Below are positions 30,735 through 34,572 of a DNA stretch of 34,572 nt, one piece after another (positions within the stretch are counted from its first letter, which is position 1; the number at the start of each line of letters is the position of its first letter). The DNA comes from CAZTPJ01 sp964614515 (lineage in GTDB: Bacteria; Planctomycetota; Phycisphaerae; Phycisphaerales; UBA1924), in contig CAZTPJ010000038.1 of assembly GCA_964614515.1 (NCBI GenBank), forward strand, positions 1-34,572, given 5' to 3'. The translations under genes and the position numbers were made by a program. Below the pieces are notes generated by a model. It saw only the letters and a list, made by a program, of their open reading frames with translations. It did no database searches and was not told the origin of the DNA.

Positions 30735-32096
30735 ATGGCATGCTCAGGCAACAACGCGACGCCTCCGGGGCCGGCAATCGCTCCCGGGGCCGAACTCCTT
30801 GATCCACGCGGGGTCGCGGAATCCCTCGTCCAGCGATTCGGCGATGCCGGGGTCGATCCGCGCCTGGCGGACCTCGTGCCGGGGTTTAATGGGCCGTTCT
30901 TTCAGGCCGGACTCGCGGGATACTCCGACGCGGCCATGCGGCTGATCGCCCGCCGTCACGGCTGCGCGTTCTGCGTGACAGAAGCCCTGCTGGATCGCAC
31001 GCTCCTGGCCGGCGGGCGCGGATTCGCCAAGGCCGACCTCGGCGAGATCGAAGACAACGTCCCCGGTGGCGATGACGATCACCCCCTCGCGGGACAGATC
31101 ATGGGCAGCGATCCGCGCGAGATGGCCACGGCCGCGCTGAAGATGGTCGAGCAGGGCACGCGGGCCGATCGCGAGTATCGCAAGATCGCCTATCCCGACG
31201 GCATGCTGCCGACGAGCCACCTGCGAGGCCCGGGGGGGGAACAGATTGGAAGGATGAGCGAGCAACGTGCAGATCTCAAATCTCAAATCTCAAATGGCAA
31301 CCGCCGAAGCGCGGGTCAGTCGATGGCGACATTCACCGGGAGGCACGGCCAGGGTTCGACGTTTGAAGTCATCGACGTAAACCTCGCGTGCCCGGTGAAG
31401 AAGATCGACCGCAAGGCGAGGGGGGGGCACTGGCTGGCGGAGCCGGACGGGGCGATCGCGATTCTCACGGCCGTGCGCGAGGCCGTGCCAGCGCATGTGC
31501 ATTGCACGGTGAAGTTGCGTCGCGCGTATGACGATTCGCCGGCGATGGCGGCGAGTTTCGAGCGGATTCTCGACGCGGCGTTCGACATGGGGTATGCGTG
31601 GGCGACGGTGCATGCGCGAACGGTCGAGCAGAAGTACATCGGGCCGTCGCGATGGGATGTGCTGCGCGACATCGTGCAACGTCGTCCCGGGCGACTCATC
31701 TTCGGCTCTGGCGATGTCTGGGAAGTCGCGGACATCTTTCGTATGCTTGCGTACACGGGCGTGACGGCCGTGAGCGTCGCGCGCGGGTGCATCGGCAATC
31801 CGTGGATCTTCCGCCAGGCGCGGGACATCCTCGCCGGGCGCGAGCCTGCGCCGCCGACGGTTGAGGAGCAACGACGCGTCCTGCTTGAACACTTCGATCT
31901 CGCCCTCGCGGCCAACACCCGCATGCGCCGCGCGGAAGAGTTCACCTCGCGCACGATGCGAAAGTTCGGCATCCGCTTCGCGCAGCACCACCCCGAGGCC
32001 GAGGCCGTGCGAAGGAAGATGATCGCCGTGTCGAGTCTTGCGGATTGGCGGCGCGTGGTGGGGGAGATGTATGGCGGGCGAGTGGCGGCGGCGTGA
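30735..32096 (+). CDS. dus: tRNA-dihydrouridine synthase with an internal insertion
   Basis: This is an FMN enzyme that reduces uridine in the tRNA D-loop. Visible are FFQAGLAGYSDAAMRLIARRHG (about 55-76), CFCVTEALL-type strand, LAGQIMGSDPREMATAA, VIDVNLACPVKKI with the catalytic-region cysteine (Cys-Pro-Val-Lys), CTVKLRRAYDD, ATVHARTVEQKYIGPSRWDVL and FGSGDVW. It has 453 residues, against about 320-350 for the family. The excess is an N-terminal extension of about 50 and an insertion of about 70-80 residues between the GSDPREMA helix and the VNLACP strand, where the polypeptide contains a translated tandem repeat. Two G8 tracts (31232-31239, 31420-31427) lie in or beside this part. Confidence 0.9.
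   Translation: MACSGNNATPPGPAIAPGAELLDPRGVAESLVQRFGDAGVDPRLADLVPGFNGPFFQAGLAGYSDAAMRLIARRHGCAFCVTEALLDRTLLAGGRGFAKADLGEIEDNVPGGDDDHPLAGQIMGSDPREMATAALKMVEQGTRADREYRKIAYPDGMLPTSHLRGPGGEQIGRMSEQRADLKSQISNGNRRSAGQSMATFTGRHGQGSTFEVIDVNLACPVKKIDRKARGGHWLAEPDGAIAILTAVREAVPAHVHCTVKLRRAYDDSPAMAASFERILDAAFDMGYAWATVHARTVEQKYIGPSRWDVLRDIVQRRPGRLIFGSGDVWEVADIFRMLAYTGVTAVSVARGCIGNPWIFRQARDILAGREPAPPTVEEQRRVLLEHFDLALAANTRMRRAEEFTSRTMRKFGIRFAQHHPEAEAVRRKMIAVSSLADWRRVVGEMYGGRVAAA
31273..31293 (+). repeat. Tandem heptamer ATCTCAA x3 inside dus
   Basis: Three exact ATCTCAA units in a row lie within the coding insertion and are read as LKSQISN. Because 21 bases is a multiple of three, the frame is kept. Confidence 0.85.
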
Positions 32097-32157
32097 CGAC
32101 AATGCAGATGGTTGGTGTGTGAGTCGATGGACGAAGGAACGGGGTCGGGCCTCCCGC

Positions 32158-32163
32158 TAAGAT
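32158..32163 (+). promoter_or_regulatory. -10 box TAAGAT, leaderless start for the DUF4143 ATPase
   Basis: TAAGAT ends six bases before the ATG at 32170. No Shine-Dalgarno sequence is seen and the -35 region is poor. Confidence 0.4.
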
Positions 32164-32169
32164 CCAACG

Positions 32170-33675
32170 ATGTCGAGCCCCGTTCTATTCCCGGAGTACT
32201 CGCTCCCTCCCGCGGTGATGCAGGACTTGCGTCGCATGAACCCGTGGTGGGAGGGCAAGCCTGGTCGATTGCTTCCGAAGACGCGCCGGCATCTCGTCTC
32301 GACGATCCACGCACGCCTGCAATCTCGCCTGGCGCCAATCGTGGCGGTTCGCGGTCCGCGCCAGATCGGCAAGACAACGGCCCAGATGCATGTAATTGAT
32401 GACTTGTTGGCCAAAGGAGTACGTGCTAACCGCATCCTCCGTGTGCAATTTGACGAGCTGGAAAGCCTGGAAGATCTCGACGAGCCGATTCTCAGGATCA
32501 CTGAAGGCTTCGAACGTGCCATCCTTCAGCAGACGCTCAATGAGGCCGCCCGCGCGGGAGAGCCTGCGTATCTGTTCTTTGATGAAGTGCAGAATCTTCG
32601 ACGCTGGGCGGAACAATTGAAGCACTTGGTGGATAGCTCCACCGCGCATGCAATCGTCACGGGAAGTTCCGCACTTCGGATCGAGCTTGGGCGAGATAGT
32701 CTGGCGGGTCGTGTGACGACCATTGAGGCCGGAGTGCTTTCATTGACCGAAATTGCGTCTTTTCGTGACCAATCGTTGGGAATGCCATTTCTGAAGGACA
32801 ACGGACTCGATGTACTCACGGTCGCGGAATTCTGGCGATCGCTCGCCGCCGAAGGGCGCACGCGGCAGCTCGCTCGCGATGAAGCATTCAAGTGGTTCTC
32901 ATTGCGCGGAGGCTATCCACTCGCTCACGAACGAACAAACATCGAATGGCCCGCCATCGCCGACCAGTTGAACGAAACCGTCATACGCCGCGTCATTCAA
33001 CATGATCTGAGGATCGGAGAGCGCGGCCGCAAGCGCGACCCGGCGCTCTTGGAGGAACTGTTCCGCCTTTGCTGTCGCTATGTAGGTTCAGCGCCGGACG
33101 CGAGGACTTTAGCGCGGGAACTCGAGCGCGCCTTGAAGGCGAATGTCGGCCCGGATCGCGTAAGACACTACGCTCGCTTCCTTCGCGACACGCTTCTCAT
33201 TCGCCTGATTGAACCCCTCGAACTCCGCATGAAGCGCCGCCGTGCCAGCGACAAGATCTGCCTCGCCGATCATGCGCTTCGCGCAGCGTGGTTGCAGGAG
33301 GTGATCCCGCTTGATCCACATGGACTTAGCGATGCGCCGCACCTGACTGATCTGGCCGGACACATCGCTGAGAGCATTGTGGGCGCCACGCTATCAACCA
33401 TCAGCAATCTTGACCTCTCCTGGTATCCTGCGCGAGAGGATTCGCCCGAGATCGACTTCGTTATGACCATCGGCACGCGCCGAATCCCCATCGAGGTCAA
33501 GTACCGCCGGAAGATCGATCCACTCCGAGACACTGAAGGCCTGCGCACGTTCATGGAACGGACTGTGAACAACGCCCCATTCGGCCTGCTCATCACGCTC
33601 GAAGACACGCACCTTGATCCGCGCGACCCACGAATCATCGAGATCCCGCTCTCCAGCCTCATGCTGCTTCGCTGA
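32170..33675 (+). CDS. AAA_14/DUF4143 family ATPase
   Basis: A P-loop ATPase of the archaeal-ATPase-like group common in accessory regions; its biological role is not known. Visible are Walker A GPRQIGKTT (about 62-70), Walker B YLFFDEVQN (about 133-141), the sensor VTGSSALRIELGRDSLAGRV, a winged-helix middle (DARTLARELERALKANVG), and the DUF4143 C-terminal domain with EIDFVMTIGTRRIPIEVKYR, which resembles a PD-(D/E)xK nuclease core (D, then E-x-K). It has 501 residues. Codon use is less GC-biased than in dus next to it and G tracts are absent, which may indicate transfer. It is convergent with topA, with three bases between the stops. Confidence 0.85.
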   Translation: MSSPVLFPEYSLPPAVMQDLRRMNPWWEGKPGRLLPKTRRHLVSTIHARLQSRLAPIVAVRGPRQIGKTTAQMHVIDDLLAKGVRANRILRVQFDELESLEDLDEPILRITEGFERAILQQTLNEAARAGEPAYLFFDEVQNLRRWAEQLKHLVDSSTAHAIVTGSSALRIELGRDSLAGRVTTIEAGVLSLTEIASFRDQSLGMPFLKDNGLDVLTVAEFWRSLAAEGRTRQLARDEAFKWFSLRGGYPLAHERTNIEWPAIADQLNETVIRRVIQHDLRIGERGRKRDPALLEELFRLCCRYVGSAPDARTLARELERALKANVGPDRVRHYARFLRDTLLIRLIEPLELRMKRRRASDKICLADHALRAAWLQEVIPLDPHGLSDAPHLTDLAGHIAESIVGATLSTISNLDLSWYPAREDSPEIDFVMTIGTRRIPIEVKYRRKIDPLRDTEGLRTFMERTVNNAPFGLLITLEDTHLDPRDPRIIEIPLSSLMLLR

Positions 33676-33678
33676 CCC

Positions 33679-34572
33679 CTACGCCACCGATTCCAACTCC
33701 GCTTCCTCGCCCGTCGCGTCAACATCGCCGCCGGCGAGCACATCCACCGTCGGCGCGTCGGCCAGCGGCTTGCCTTTGGCATCCGTCAAGGCCTTGCCGG
33801 ACATCGTGCGGATGATGGCGATGGGGTTGGCCTTTTCGTGTTTGGCGAGCGCCGCCTCGAGGGCCTTGCGCTTGTCGTCGGGCAACTCGGTGAACTTGCC
33901 GCGACCGCGACACTTGGGGAATCGAGAGCACCCGAGCCACGGGCCGTACTTCCCCGGCCGTAGATTCATCGGCGATTCACACTTCGGGCACGGTTCATCG
34001 GTGAGCAACGGGGGCTGCGAGGGCGCGACGACGTGACCCTTCTTGTCGATGTTCAAGATGCCATCGCACGGGTCTTCCTTCGCGCCGTACTTTGAACAGC
34101 CCAGAAACGGCCCGAAGCGCCCCGTGCGACGCGTCATGCCCGAGCCGCACTTGGGACACGCGACATCGACCGTTTCCGCGGCCGCACGAGGTTTGCCCTC
34201 GCGATCCACCGGCGATGCGTATGAACAATCCGGGTATCGCGCGCACGACAGAAACCTGCCGCTGCGCCCGAAGCGATACACCATGTCCGAGCCGCACTCA
34301 GCGCAGCGATATTCCTTCGGCGCGGGAACCGTCTCGGCCTTGGCGTGCTTGAGTTCCTCGTGGGCGCGTTCGAGGCTCTGCGTGAACGGGCCGTAGAACC
34401 GGTGGAGCATCTCGACCCAGTCGATGTGATCTTCCTCAACCTTGTCGAGTTCGGCCTCCATCTCGCGGGTATAGCCGACATCCATGATCTGCGGGAAGGC
34501 TTCGATGAGTTTGTCGGTGACGACCTCGCCCAGGTCGGTCGAATGGAACCGGCGTTCGAGCAGTTCGACGTA
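33679..34572 (-). CDS. topA: DNA topoisomerase I, C-terminal part
   Basis: This is the type IA topoisomerase that relaxes negative supercoils. Only the last 297 residues are in the window and the gene continues beyond its end. Visible are VVTDKLIEAFPQIMDVGYTREMEAELD from the end of the catalytic gate region, followed by three four-cysteine zinc ribbons: CAECGSDM with CARYPDC, CPKCGSGMTRRTGRFGPFLGC with DPC, and CPKCESPMNLRPGKYGPWLGC with FPKC. After them comes a charged tail with KANPIAIIRTMSGKAL. Three ribbons are usual for bacterial TopA. Confidence 0.95.
   Translation of the reverse strand, partial: YVELLERRFHSTDLGEVVTDKLIEAFPQIMDVGYTREMEAELDKVEEDHIDWVEMLHRFYGPFTQSLERAHEELKHAKAETVPAPKEYRCAECGSDMVYRFGRSGRFLSCARYPDCSYASPVDREGKPRAAAETVDVACPKCGSGMTRRTGRFGPFLGCSKYGAKEDPCDGILNIDKKGHVVAPSQPPLLTDEPCPKCESPMNLRPGKYGPWLGCSRFPKCRGRGKFTELPDDKRKALEAALAKHEKANPIAIIRTMSGKALTDAKGKPLADAPTVDVLAGGDVDATGEEAELESVA

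Overview
The window reads as a chromosomal stretch of a GC-rich, flagellated bacterium, most likely a planctomycete of the Phycisphaerae type. That assignment is an inference from three things: the flagellar gene order with fliW and csrA next to flagellin, the short palindromic repeats built around GGCGAGACGCC between genes, and the general protein character. No rRNA or marker gene here settles it. The first ~700 bases do not belong with the rest. They hold a piece of gpmI, on the minus strand, in a different base composition, and it runs into a glycosyltransferase that has lost its N-terminal domain. The boundary looks like a chimeric join.

Layout. 1-703 gpmI fragment (minus). 704-1855 truncated GT4 glycosyltransferase (plus). 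2018-4729 clpB (plus). 4925-5401 small AT-hook/winged-helix DNA-binding protein (plus). 5605-19941 is a block of 14 minus-strand flagellar genes. In transcription order they are an unknown 95-residue protein, flgF, flgG, flgA, flgH, flgI, flgJ (rod-binding domain only), flgN-like, flgK, flgL, fliW, csrA, flagellin 2 and flagellin 1. 20107-20334 is an FmdB-like zinc-ribbon protein and 20425-21171 an SDR oxidoreductase. 21228-25680 holds a DUF3800 protein, pgpH (7TM-HD phosphodiesterase) and phoH. 25816-28307 holds a lipoprotein, ruvC and pgi. 28381-29261 is a doc/ribbon-helix-helix toxin-antitoxin pair. 29316-34572 holds a PIG-L deacetylase, a second lipoprotein, a dihydrouridine synthase, a DUF4143 ATPase and the C-terminal end of topA.

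How the flagellar genes fit together. The block encodes distal rod (FlgF, FlgG), P and L rings with the P-ring chaperone (FlgI, FlgH, FlgA), a rod-binding protein (FlgJ), the hook-filament junction (FlgK, FlgL) with a chaperone (FlgN), two flagellins, and the FliW-CsrA switch that ties flagellin translation to secretion. Two good sigma-54 type (-24/-12) promoters are visible, one before the first gene of the block and one before fliW. Both flagellin genes share the leader CACGGAGGAT overlapping the ribosome binding site, a likely CsrA site. Two strong intrinsic terminators follow the two flagellin genes.

Other patterns. Five genes without a Shine-Dalgarno sequence have a -10 like box 6-7 bases before the ATG, which suggests leaderless transcripts. 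Runs of 7-10 G (or C) occur inside at least nine coding sequences without breaking frame. No tRNA, rRNA, CRISPR array, transposase or integrase was seen.
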